The notes beneath the pieces are model-generated. The model was not told the DNA's origin, did not search any database, and saw nothing but the letters and a program-made list of their open reading frames with translations. A stretch of DNA of 64,000 nucleotides. Source: Spirodela intermedia. Taxonomy: Eukaryota > Streptophyta > Magnoliopsida > Alismatales > Araceae. This document shows positions 1-15,900 of this stretch, piece by piece. The DNA lies in contig LR746270.1 in the NCBI GenBank assembly GCA_902729315.2, positions 4,404,221-4,468,220 of the forward strand. Reading direction: 5' to 3'. Every line of letters begins with the position of its first letter. Position 1 is the first letter of the stretch. Both the position numbers and the translations under genes were made by a program.

Positions 1-293
1 GCTTCAGCAAGGTACGCTCATACTTGTCCTCCTCCCCATCTACTACGACGAATTTCTTCTATTCACAGAAAGCATTAACGGTAGCCATGGACGGGCTCCC
101 GGGGCTCTCCCGTGTTCCGCAGGATCACAGCTCGTGGGGGGGCGCAGAGAGGAAGGAGAAGCAGGAACCTGAGGTTGACCTGAAGAGTCGGGGCCTCTGC
201 CTCGTCCCCGTCGCCTGCACTCCTCAGATGTACCGCGAGAACAACGGACCGGACTACTGGACGCCCACCTACAGAGGGTGCCTGTACAGATAA
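1..293 (+). CDS. bHLH68-like transcription factor, C-terminal end (partial gene)
   Basis: Only the 3' end of this gene is in the window. The last exon appears to start at 123, after a pyrimidine/CAG acceptor at 120-122, and ends with TAA at 291-293. A GT at 12-13 after CAAG may be the donor of the preceding exon, leaving about 11 coding bases at the window edge. The last exon encodes a 56-residue tail containing DLKSRGLCLVPVACTP followed by a Tyr/Trp-rich end, YWTPTYRGCLYR. As I recall the family, a (K/R)SRGLCLVPV motif followed by an aromatic tail is typical of plant bHLH proteins of the bHLH68/bHLH112/bHLH123 group, nuclear DNA-binding factors. The bHLH domain itself lies outside the window, so the class rests only on the C-terminal signature. 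Function within the group cannot be assigned. Confidence 0.55.
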   Translation, partial: FSKVRSYLSSSPSTTTNFFYSQKALTVAMDGLPGLSRVPQDHSSWGGAERKEKQEPEVDLKSRGLCLVPVACTPQMYRENNGPDYWTPTYRGCLYR

Positions 294-3200
294 TGCAATC
301 AATGTCCAGATGAAGATGATCGCCCTCAATTCTCCTTGTAGATCCTCAACGGAGAAGATGCCGCCGCAGCCGCCGCTATAAATGGTGGATTCGTGATTCC
401 TGTTACTATTTATAGGGGTGGTCATCACCCGCGGGTCGCCAAATATGGAAATGTTACCCCAAATTCCCTGCCCTCTGGAGAGGTCTAGCGGTCTGTTCGG
501 GTGGGCGGGGGATCTGGGGCTACTCAGAATACATTTATATTATATTATACGCCTCTTTGGATTTTCCTTCCGCGGCCCAACGGAGGCACAGAGAAAGCAG
601 CTGAAGACGGCTTCAGAGCATCTCACTTTCAGACATTATTACAGTGATTTACTATCTACAGAAACATATGAAAACAATGTTTTACACTTTAAACGGTACC
701 AATTTCTAAGAACTAAACACACTTTCTACTATTTATGGGTTATAATTTCCTATTTTTCGTGCTAGATTTCAATGACTTATGCACGAGTTAAAAACGATAT
801 TATAGTAAACTCCCGGAAAATAGGCCGGCTTCCTGGTAGCTGAGCCCCATAACAACCCATCTCATGGTGTTCATCCAGCTGAACTCTCATACTAAATAGC
901 CCTCCAGCCCAGCAAGGCCATTAAACACTGCTACAAAGGTCGCGGCCCAAATTGAAACCTGGCCAAGACTCGATTCTGCTTAGGTTTCCAAGAACTCACG
1001 TTAAAATATATATTAAAAAAAAATTCCCAGGGACTCGTTTGCTATAAATCCTTGCATAAGATGAACAGTTGCTCGAGTAACTAAGAATTACTGAAAACCC
1101 CACCGGGAATTAAATAGGCCCACTAAAGGTAGGTTAGGGGTTTTGCACACCCGAAAGTGGCTATCAATTGAGTGAACTCGGGTTCTGCATAACCTGTACA
1201 GGAGGCATCACCTACCAGAAACCACTGCTTGAGGAAGAACGGCATCATCAGCTCTCAGGTTTCCCTATCCCTGGTGTCGACTGGGCTTGGCAGAACACAG
1301 TAGAGTAGATTTCCTGAGGAGATAATTCATAAACTGTGTCAGGAACCAGAATTTATGGGCAAATTAAGCCAAAAAATTTCACAGATGCAAGCAAGAAATA
1401 ATTCAAAGCATATATTGAAGACAGGAGGTCACTTTCATGAAACCCTAATATTCTGATGAGGGAGAAATAATAATCTGAACGTAGAGCTGACTAATAGCGG
1501 CAATGGGACATGGAAGATGAGAGAGGTTGATCCAATTTCCAGTGTCCGGTTCAGTTATACTCCTGATGGTATTTAAATGTATGGATCTTTCTCTTCAGCC
1601 AACCGTCTATAAGGTAGCAAGGCTGCAAACAGAGTGACAACTATGAATGGTGCGAAATAGCAGAATCGACGGGTAGGAATTAGGCAACAAAAAGTGTCAG
1701 CCACAAGAGCGTGATTCTCAGGGAAGTAGAAAGAAAGGGATTGAAGACAATTTCAAGGAAAACAATATATATACGTATATATTTACATAAACTCACTGTG
1801 CGTGTCTGCTGAAAGGGTTCTATTTTATACACCACAGCACTTCCAAACAGATGATTTTTTCATAAATTTGATATGAGAAAAAGTAACATTGGAAGAATGG
1901 CAACGACAATATCCTTTGTTGCCATTTGAATTATCTAGGTTTCGTCGCTGAAGAAGCATATCTGTAAAACAGGGTCAAGACCAGGTATGATGAATAAATC
2001 AATGTTAGAGAACCAATGAGTTCAATCGTGAAAAAGATTACTGGGATGATGATACTTAGTTGCATAGACATGACTATTTTTTTCTCTCCTTATTAGAAAG
2101 GAACGTTACCCCCCTTAAGTGGCCCTCAGGGGAAGATTGATAGGGCGTTTCCCATGCATCATCCTTGAATGAATCAAAGAAGAACATATGGTTGAAAACA
2201 TTGTCCTTAGATCAAGATATTTTGTCAACAAAGGTTGTTTATCTTAAGCTTATCATGATCTAGAGAGGAAGAAATACCTCCCGAAATTTTAAGGTCGTTT
2301 AGCTTTAAGATTTTGATCAAGATCTCATTTTACTTTTCTCTTCTACTTCTCTTTAGGTACCAAAAGAACACACAGTAATGGCTGATCTATTTCTCCGAGA
2401 TTAACCTCACAAAAACCATTGACTATGACCCTCTGTCTAAAATTTGGCCCGGTATCAGACACCCCTGGGCCATCATACTTTGCTTGTGTGAGCTTTGTAT
2501 TGGATGGCACACATTTCTAAAATGGCGTGAACTTAATTTTTTTGAGGATCTACGGCTTTGCTGTCACTCTTCCTAGTCACTCCTTTATTTTTCAGCGTAA
2601 CATCAAAGGTCTGTCTTTGACACAGGAAAGAGGAAATATTGTGTTTGAGAGGAAATATTGATCTAATGTTTTGCAAGCTTACAAAACATTAAACGTTCCA
2701 AGTTTTTTAGTGTGAAATGAGAAAAATTGAGCCCAGTGACGAGCAACAAGAATATCTTCTCCTAGATAACTCCACGTTGTGTCTTTGAACCATATCGGCA
2801 TATAGCAGCCTGAAATCGGAAGGGCTTTGATGTGAGAAGCAGTGAATGAAACCAATGGCAAATATAGGGCACAGGCAGCTTAAATAGAAGATACTCTGCT
2901 CAGAAGAGGAAAAAATACAGGATTTAGAAGACACTCACATATGATATGACATGTTTTACATGGCTAGAAGCTGCGTGTGCGCCTTTAAGAAGATCTATCA
3001 GATGACGCGACGTGGAAAAGACCATTAGAGAGATAGTGTGGAAGTTTCTGCGTTTATTAACCTTGTGCCAGAAGCTACACCTGCTGCCTTGGCGATGTTG
3101 TAATCTTTGGCATGGAGATAGAAAACTTTCTGAGATTTTTTGGGTCCCAGAGATCTTGAAATGCTGGGATTTACGTCTATCCACCTATTTCATTTATTCC

Positions 3201-3756
3201 TGACACAGTGGCGCCAACAGCATCTAAAAATTTAACTACGAATTTCTTCATAATTGTGAACAGAAATTTTCTGAAGTCTGTAACCTTACACAGATCTAAC
3301 AAAGCTAATTTCACCTTAAAAACGAATATGAATCTGTTAATCACCCATGCTATCCCACACAACCTGAAGCAAGGTTGTTTTAAATTTTCTCAATTTATGT
3401 GTCTGGCAAAAAGAGCAGAGTAGCTCACCCCACTCGTCAAACAAGTTACAAGCAACATGTTTACAGCGAATTTCAAGTTATGATTCATGGAAACTCCTCT
3501 TTTCTCACAAAAGAAGATAATACATGGAAGATACCAAACTAACGCATTCTGAGTCCACTCGTGCTGCTCAATTCTGACAATCCTCCATGTCTAAACAACG
3601 CCCAAGAATGATAGTTATCGCAATAACGGGAGGAAAGGAAGAAAACCTAAGAGGGACCCGATTCCACGCCTGAGAAGCTTAAAATAGGAATCCATCTAAC
3701 CCTAATAGCCAAGTCGAAGAACAGCCCACGAAGCAATGATGTTCGGTTACCTTGCA
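294..3756. other. Intergenic region with no recognised gene
   Basis: This stretch should contain the 3' UTR of the bHLH gene at its left and the 3' UTR of the minus-strand FAM32A-like gene at its right. The genes converge. I read both strands and saw only short open frames without family signatures or convincing splice-linked continuity. Composition is moderately AT-rich, with no long microsatellite, terminal repeats or retroelement motif that I could recognise. Confidence 0.5.
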
Positions 3757-4143
3757 TCACTTGCAGTAGCGATCGGCCTTCTTCTTAACTCGGTCGTCTA
3801 AGGCTTCTTCAACCGTGCGCGCCCCGGAACGAGATTTGTTCGCCGGATCGTAGCCGAACCGCTTAGTCTCGACTGGGAAGAGCTCCTCGTACTTCATACG
3901 CTTTGCAGCATCGATCGTGTAAACAGCCTTCTCCTCCCCGTCCCCGGTTCCTTCCCCGCTCTCCCCCAACGCCGATGCCCCCTCATCTCTAACGTCGTCG
4001 CCGGCTTCCTCCTCCGTCTGCTTCTTCTTCTCCTTCTTCTTCTTCTTCTTCGTCTTCTCGATGGACTTCACCGCAGCGAGCTCCCCGCCCTTGAATGTGA
4101 GCCGCCCTGCCTTCGCTTTCTTGTACGGATCCGACATGCTCAC
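3757..4143 (-). CDS. Small lysine-rich conserved plant protein (FAM32A/DUF1754-like)
   Basis: This is an intronless frame of 128 codons reading from ATG at 4143 to TGA at 3757. The N-terminus (SDPYKKAKAGRLTFKGGEL) resembles the start of FAM32A/DUF1754 proteins, which have a Y-x-V-x-G-x-L-x-K/F-K-G pattern. A run of lysines follows (KKKKKKEKKK, roughly residues 32-41), then an acidic Glu/Asp/Gly linker. The C-terminal block (about residues 75-128) holds YTIDAAKRMKYEELFPVE and ends RVKKKADRYCK; I recall this ending from uncharacterised plant proteins. The Lys-rich segment suggests nucleic-acid association or nuclear/nucleolar location, which is inference. A second in-frame ATG two codons downstream could also be used. 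The leader contains a purine/pyrimidine microsatellite (4258-4296). The gene is head-to-head with the IDD gene, about 3 kb apart. No biochemical function is claimed. Confidence 0.8.
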   Translation of the reverse strand: MSMSDPYKKAKAGRLTFKGGELAAVKSIEKTKKKKKKEKKKQTEEEAGDDVRDEGASALGESGEGTGDGEEKAVYTIDAAKRMKYEELFPVETKRFGYDPANKSRSGARTVEEALDDRVKKKADRYCK

Positions 4144-4845
4144 AGACCTGCAGCGCTCAACCTCCCCGCCGTCCTTTATCCATAGCCCCCACCGACCTCC
4201 CGCAAGCCGCTTTACCGACCTTCCGCTCTCCCAGCTGCTGCAGGAAGAAGAAGACTCAGAGAGAGAGAGCGAGCGAGAGAGAGAGAGAGAGAGAGGGTGA
4301 CGTAAGCCCGCCTATTATTCCAGTGAGTAAATGGGCCGAATCCCAAATTTTCATGGGCCAGAGAACAGCCCATTAATCCAAACTTGTGATACGGGCCTGC
4401 GGGCCGACCCATTTATGAGGGGAGAGTATCGTTATGGCCCCTATAAAATAATTTATTATTCAACCATTCCTGCCAAGAAAATAATTCATTTTATCATTCG
4501 GTTGGTCTGAGATTAAAAAAGGTTGGGCTTTCAGACTACTTAGGCCCATTAGTACTTCCATTCCCTATTGGGCCTTAATAGGATCTGGTGGGCTCTTTGG
4601 TGAGATGTACCCAAAATATGGTTTGAGGGGCATATGTGTCATTTTTCCATTGTGGGACAGTGGATGCAGGAGGATTATCTAAATCAGTTTAATTAAGTAT
4701 GGTGTCCCTCAATTTTTGGACCTCTTTCACGTGGTCTTGCACCAGTCTTACACTGCATGAAAAGGAACGAAGTCTTACCAACTTGCTCTTCACAAGGGAC
4801 CCAGGCCCACCTTCATAAACATAGAGGACTCCGGTGCTACCTGAA

Positions 4846-4891
<46 letters not shown>

Positions 4892-5542
4892 CCAGTGCTG
4901 CCTGAACAGCGAGAAAGAACGAGAGATGGCTCGTGTACTTCATGATAAGAGAGAGAGAGAGAGAGGGGGGGGGGGAGAGAACATGCAGTTGGTAACTGAC
5001 GAGAGAGAGGAAGGGAGATCCCTGTGTGCCTGAACAGGGAGAAAGAAAGAGAGAGGACCCCTGTACTAGTGAGAGAGGGAGATCCCAGTGTCCCTCAACC
5101 GGGAGAAAGAAAGAGAGGAGTCCCATACTAGGAGAGAGAGAGAGAGAGCATGTCGGTGGTACGTGCAACCGTGCCCATGACTGAGACAATGGAACTCAAG
5201 GGCTGGCAGCCGCACGTTCGAAGCAGAGAAAATGTCGGCACCCGCAACCCGTGTCTCCCCTTCCATTGGCCGTCGTCTGTGCGAGGGCCATTGGCCGTCG
5301 TCTACCGGGCCTTTTGGGAGCTTCTGCTGTCCCTCTCGCTGAGAATGAATGCATGTGGGACGGGCCTCACGTTGCACAGGATGAAATGAAAGATCGAAGA
5401 AGGCAGACGGCATCCGGATGAAAAAACCCTCAGTTACCAGGCTCTCTCACCTACGCTCGAACCTTGGAGAGAGAGAGAGTGGTGGCTGGGGAAGGGGGAA
5501 CCCGATTTCTCTCCCAGTGGTAACTCTCTCTCCCTCTCTCTC

Positions 5543-5578
<36 letters not shown>

Positions 5579-6517
5579 CCCCTCTCCCTCTCCAAAAACT
5601 GAAGAAGGCTATCTGGCAATGATAGATGTTCATGGCGATGGTCTCGGGGTACATCACCGTGGTGAATTCACCCATCCTTGTAGTTTTCTCTGCTCGGGCA
5701 TACACAGACGCAGACTGTGAGGGAATCATACTCTGGAAACCGACGAGAACTGGGTCCACTGTAATGATCATCGTACCCGTTTTGCTTCCCGCACAACCCA
5801 GAAAATATGAAATTCATATGGACGAGGAACTCTAAAACACATGCATGCAGACCAGATCGCAGTCCCCCACGTGAACTAAGGCCGACAGCCCCATTCGTCT
5901 TCACCCTGGCGAGCTACCTCAGCCGTCGGATTAAGTCTCGTAGAAGAAACCCTAACCGGGGGGGAGCGAGGGGCGTTGACCCGCCCGTTCTCCGACCAAC
6001 GGCTGATTGAATTTCGAACGTTCAAGAACATCTAATGGATCATCCTGCTAGCTTGTCCCCAAAACGGGATATGCAGTTGGTGCTTCAGAAATTGGGGAGA
6101 TGAAGACCCGCTGTCGATCTCCACCGGAACCTTGGCAAAGCAGGAAAGGGGTTCGTCATTCTCGGCGGACCATACGTGTCGGTGGTCCATGGGGTTCTTA
6201 TCAGGCGGAACCTCTTTAGAGAGGATGTCCAAAGTGGGGTGTAACGCCGAAGAAGCGAAGTATCAATTGTCTTGTAGGAAAAGAAGAAAAATATATATTC
6301 TAATAGCGCGGCAAATCGCCAGTGAAATCGTAGATAATATCGTCCATATGGTGTGATACGAATCTACGGGTCTGCGCTCAGAAATCCGGATTAGGTGAGA
6401 GATTTGTCTGCGCATCGGAAAGGGAAGAGGGTGGACGATGGAGCAGAGGGCCGGGCAGCGACCGGTTGGTCGCCCTAACTCGCTCCCGCATCACGACAGA
6501 CCTCGCCTGCCAGAGAG

Positions 6518-6558
<41 letters not shown>

Positions 6559-7183
6559 CTCTCCCCTCTCCCTCTCTCTCTATCTCTATGTCTGTGTGTC
6601 TCACTCAGAGGCCCACATGCAGCGGCTGATGTCGTAATTTTGTTTCTTCTCGCGTCTGAAGGCATTACGCGTCAAGGAAACAAAAGGAGAGGAAATAACT
6701 CGGAGCACTGGGCCGAAGAGATAAGTATAATATAGGAAGCCGAAGGAAATCACGCCACACTTCCACTCCCACATCCCGACCAACTCCAAGGTAATTATCA
6801 GAGGGTGAGAAGAAGAGGAGGGCGAGAAGAAGTAAGAAGAAGAGAGGCGGAAGGATTCTTGGATTGGTTCGATCGTGCCGTCTGATTTTATGCCTCGTTC
6901 GATCTTCTGCCTTGATTTCCGCTTCTATTTGCTCATTTTATTGACCCGAAAAGGATCCCTTCTGTGGTCCGGAGGCCTTTGGGGTTGGAACACCTTTCGA
7001 TCTCTTCCGCCTGCCATCTATTGACGTGTATATGGGTCTTGAATGGATCTGAGCAGGGTGGAGAGCAATCTTCTAATTCATGTTGGGTAGTGAGAATTCT
7101 GGCTCGATTTAAAGTACAGGTAGTCTAGAAAGAAAGGTAGAGAAAAAAGAGGGAGACGGAAAATTTTTCTTTTGGATCTGAAG
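4144..7183. other. Divergent intergenic region rich in GA/CT microsatellites
   Basis: This is the shared upstream region of the minus-strand FAM32A-like gene and the plus-strand IDD gene. It contains many dinucleotide runs: GA-type at 4258-4296, 4844-4889 and 4948-4980, and TC-type near 5521-5590 and 6522-6582. It also holds a degenerate GA-rich minisatellite at 4829-5175. The right end, about 6740-7183, is probably the IDD 5' UTR and proximal promoter. Open frames here translate to Ser-Leu or Arg-Glu dipeptide runs and are repeat artefacts. Confidence 0.55.
4829..5175. repeat. Degenerate GA-rich minisatellite, about 3-4 copies
   Basis: A composite motif recurs: a (GA)n tract, then GATCCCAGTG-type sequence, then CCTGAACAGGGAGAAAGAAAG, then a CCC-containing segment with TACTA or TACTT. 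The clearest copies start near 4882, 5015 and 5080, and the last two are about 65 bp apart. Two copies are followed by similar ATG..GGTA sequence (near 4983 and 5150). Spacing varies because the GA tracts differ in length. Confidence 0.6.
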
Positions 7184-10980
<3,797 letters not shown>

Positions 10981-11018
10981 AGAGGTGAGAGAGATCCCGT
11001 CATCCAAAAGCAGTCTTA

Positions 11019-11024
11019 AATAAA
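11019..11024 (+). terminator. Candidate poly(A) signal of the IDD gene
   Basis: AATAAA lies 39 bp after the IDD stop codon, a plausible distance for a plant near-upstream polyadenylation element. Plant signals are loose, so this is only a candidate. Confidence 0.4.
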
Positions 11025-11102
11025 GAAATCAGGTGTATGGATGTCAGAACTTGTTGAGGACGATCGTATTTTCGTCTCTATGTTTTTGCTGTTGTTTGCA
11101 TT

Positions 11103-11287
<185 letters not shown>

Positions 11288-12901
11288 TAAACAGAGATGA
11301 ACAATGTCTCTCATATAATTACTTTAGTTTGAATATTCTTTCCGATTAGAGGTTATCCTAACATGCTTCACACTTCGAAACTGAAGGTTAACTGTGAGTT
11401 TTGATATCGTGTCCCGATAACAGGTCATCCAACTCGAAAATCATTTGGCTATAGATAGAATACTATCATCCGCATGAACTACATGATTTAATTTATTATT
11501 TACAAAGTTACATGTCTTGACGCCCCAATTCTTTTGACATTTCATCGATAACGACTTGGAAATCATATTATGACACTTAAAATCAGAAACATGGAAAATG
11601 AGTCAAAAATGGCAAATCAACTTGTACCAAAGAAAAGCTGAACTAAGATGAAAACTCCAGTATCCTCATTTAACAAAAATCATAGAGGATTTTGGAAGAG
11701 AGCTTAAAACTTTATTCAAAAGAAAATATTAAAAATAAAATGGTCCAGAAATATTGTTTTAAAAAAACCCAAATAGCTATCTACTCTCTCTCTCTCTCTC
11801 TCTCTCCATGCCTTTTGGATTAGTGAAAGTTGGTTCTTGAGGGATAATTTGCTCTTGGAGTTGTATAAAAAAAAAAGAGAAAGAAGATCAGCTCAATTCC
11901 ATGCCACAGGGCATACGCCTTGCACGCTATGGCACATTCCTTGTGATCTCATGTGGCTTGAAATTCATAAGTTACTTTAGTCCTTTGTCATTTTTCAGGT
12001 ACTAAATGTCAATAATATTTTGTTAATTGGCAGCATCTCTCATGGACTCACCAATATTTTGTTCATCGATGGGAGAAAATTGTCATGCATGATAGTGTAG
12101 TGTTATTCTTAACCCTTTTTGTCCATAGCAAGATAAAGAAGTAGATTCGGTTTGAAAGTTTGGGCTATTAATATGGAGAAGTCAAACATTCACGATTGGT
12201 CTTGATAGGAAAATATATTATACAGAAGTCAATAATCTACTTAAGACTTGGGTCGGGAAAATATGTTATGCCTTTCATGACCATGCTTCTCTCTCTCTCT
12301 CTCTCTAACTTAGGTCTTGTCTATTTCATGGGTTTTGTTTCTTTTTCTAAACACGTGCTTCATAATACGTCCGAACTGCGTTGCATGCGGCCGAGATATG
12401 ACTAGTAGACATGGATGTTTTGGGTCTAAAATAAGGTATATATGTTAGTATAGTTTTGACTTTAAGGTCTTACGGGTGTTTTGACTAAAGAATTATAACA
12501 TAACCCTTGACCCCAGTCCACTTAATCCAATTACGGGTCCTACTATCCTCAGTCTCGTGTGAGAAGTGGAAACATGGTTGGCACGTGTCTTATCGTATTT
12601 GACTCTTCGTGTCATATAAAATATGGTGAGTAGGCTCGATTTTCTGCAACTAACTTTATTGGTCTTCGCTGGTTAGGTTGACCAGTTGACTCGTTCTTGT
12701 CCTAGCTTCGTCAAACCCGTGCGTGCGTCCGCGGGATAGCTAACGGTTTATCCGTTCACGAGGGTCTAAAAGTAAATAATATCTTTAAGATGCTATTTAA
12801 AAATTATTTAACGTATTAGGGTTTATTTATTAAAAGTACACAACGTATCAACCCGTTCACTACCCCTAACGAGCTCAATCTCCACTTCTCTCAGGTTTTC
12901 C

Positions 12902-15900
12902 ATGGAGACTCTCATCTCGGCGCGGTCTTCCATGTTGGGCATTCCCTTCATTCCTCACCTCCCGAGCAGTTCTTCCGCGGGTTTCGGTTTCTCCTGCAAC
13001 TTCTACCCCGCCCTCGCCGGGAAGTGGCCTCTTCGGTCTGCGGGAGGTCGTGTGTCTTTGAGCTCGAGGTCGGATGATCAGATCGGGCCGCTTGATTCGA
13101 GCGCGGTGGACGTCATTGCCATTGGGAGCAGGAAGGACGCGTTCATAGATTTCTGTCTGGACTCGCCATTGGTGAACTCATCTGGAGCAAGGTTTTGGTA
13201 CGTGTTCCGTAACTTATATGTTGCGTTGGTTCAGAGGAAGTTGACCTGTTCGAAATTTCAACTGCCGTAATCTCCCTGGACGCCATTGGAGAGGAAAAAG
13301 GGACAGACATTAAGAACCGATTAATTTGACGGATTCATGACAATCCGCTTGGCCATTCTACTGTAGGTCTTAGAAACCGGAATGCGGAACTCTGTGGCTG
13401 AACTTGTCTTATATAGATTCTTGACAAAGTTGTCTTATATTACTATCCTTATCATGTCGCCTAGAAAGTCAATTGAACAAGCATGTCATCTGTTTCTTAA
13501 TCTCCCGGCATCTTTGCCAGAGGCTCGTGTGAATGTCACTCAGGCAATGGTACATTTTGACCTTAATATCAGGATTAGGGGATGATGGCTTGTCATTGTA
13601 ACCACGCAAATAGAATGTTAAGCTTGGGCGAATAAACATGGATTTTCTTTCTTCACTTTCTTACTTTCTATGAGACTCACTAGATGCGTTGGAGAATTGG
13701 GTGATCGATTTCCTTTCTTTAGGATATAGACATAGGATATTATTTTTACTTGGATCGTTAATTAATTGGTTCGCGGAGATCACTAAGTATTTTCGTCTTT
13801 CATTTTTGTTCATTTTGAATGGGTTTGGGGAGAAGTTTAAATTGTTTTTTAGCCTGCATGTCACATTCAAGGTTTAGTCATTTATGTGATCATTTATTCC
13901 TACACAAGCGTTTCACCCTCAAGAACCAGCCATTACAAGAATTGCTTCGAGAAACTGAAACTTTCCAGAGAAGATTAAACGATAGAAGATTAAGATACAT
14001 CTTATTTTCTTATTTTCCAGAGACCGGAACTGCATGATCTTTGCAAATGCAAAAGCCAATTAGTGTATAGCTTCATACTTTCTTCCATCAGTTCGGCAAA
14101 CAGTAGCTATGATTAAAATCTCAGAACTCCAAGATTTTGTCAAGGGAGTACTTGATAACGTGGAAACTTAGACATAGGGTATGGTCTTCATTTCCCACAT
14201 CTTCCATACTTGAAAGTGTCGTTATGTTATCATTGATGCTAGGGCTTTCACTATCTTACCTATGGCATTTTATAATGTGTATGTATCCAATGGGTGCAGG
14301 GCTTATTATCATATGATTTTCATTGGGATTCTGGGTGCTTTAGTGTTGTATTTTTCTCATTACCTCCATAAATAATTTGAAGTACTTCCATATAAGTATT
14401 TCGGAGATACTTTGGCTCCATCTTTGTAAGGGCAAAGATATGATGTGCTCTTGGTTTTTGTTACTTTCTCTATTGTCGTTGATTTGTTTCTTATCTACAG
14501 TTGTGTAACATGTATGTTTCTAATCCTGGAGATGGTTTTGTGTAGCTATGTTGTGGCATAATGTCCATCTTTCTAGCGGGCTACTAGTCATATCCCCCCT
14601 CTTTCCTTCAGAAGATGCAACATCATATAAAGAAGAAGATACCTGTGACCTAACAAATACTCTTGTGCTCTTGATTCACTTGCCCCTGCGTTCGTAAATA
14701 TCTGGCCTATATTTTCCATTGTTTGTCTATCTCTTGCATTGTGTTCATGCTACCCAGGTTTTATGGTGTTTCATGATGCTTTGAGTTGATCATAGAGTGT
14801 CCCTGAAGTTAATTTGCACATAAATTTTTGTTATTGTTCCTTCGGTTCTCCTCATTATTCTGTGGTATTTGTTTTCCATTCTGGTTTGTTTGAAAGGTGA
14901 GCAACGAGTGATTTCTACCAATTTATGAGAATATTTATTATTACTTTTTTTAGGACAATTCGTACGAGAGATTCCTTGAGGGTGCAGCTATCACAAAGAT
15001 TTTCTGGAAAAGGTGTGTTATTTAATCTACAAGATTCGTCCTTTAATCCTCAAACAGTTTTACTCATTTCTAAATAAATGCTATTGCCTTTTACGTTATG
15101 AAGTCTAATTGATTTTAATGTGATGTTTTCTTGATGTTTTATTCATAATGCATGTTTTGTGTCTTATTTTCAGATACTTTGCCAAGGATCGTTGACTTTC
15201 CACTCTCACCGCAGTCATGCCCTTCAGCTACTATCCTTGTTTGTACATTTCTCACCTAGTGTTGCTCGTCCTTATTTTGCCATTTCTTCAACTATATGTT
15301 GTACTTGAATTTTCACAATGAAATTCGTGTTGTTGTTCTAAGATATATGAAGGAATTTATGAACTATTTCATATAATTTCTAGGTTGCAAGTGCTGGGCA
15401 TGATAGAGATCATATTGCTGCAATAACGCTTTTAAATGCTGTTAAATCAGCGGGCGGTTTAGCTATTGCTGTTCTTATCAGACCATTCAGCTTTGAAGGA
15501 CAAAGGCGCCAGCTAGAGGTTGTGCTGATTTATAAAAAAATATTCTTATATTCTTTAGCTGTGGGGTCATCTCTGCAAACGCTATGTGCTGAATGGTGCC
15601 ACGATAGAAAACCATTTACATCACTTGGTGACGAGATGCATCTACAACGTTTGTGCGATTGCCATTTCCTGAAAATAACGTTTCCTTTACTTTTATCGCC
15701 TAAGAATATATGCCTGAATAATGTTTTTTAGATTCCCCTTGTATTCTCTTGCTATTGATTAATGTTGAGTTAATAACAGGTTGACGACTTGTCAAAGAAG
15801 CTTCAGGATTGCTCAATATTCTACGGTGGTAGGTCCTTCAGCTACACTGTTAACTTGACTTCCCTTTTTGTGTAGTTTCTTGTTTGCTATCGTAAATCCC

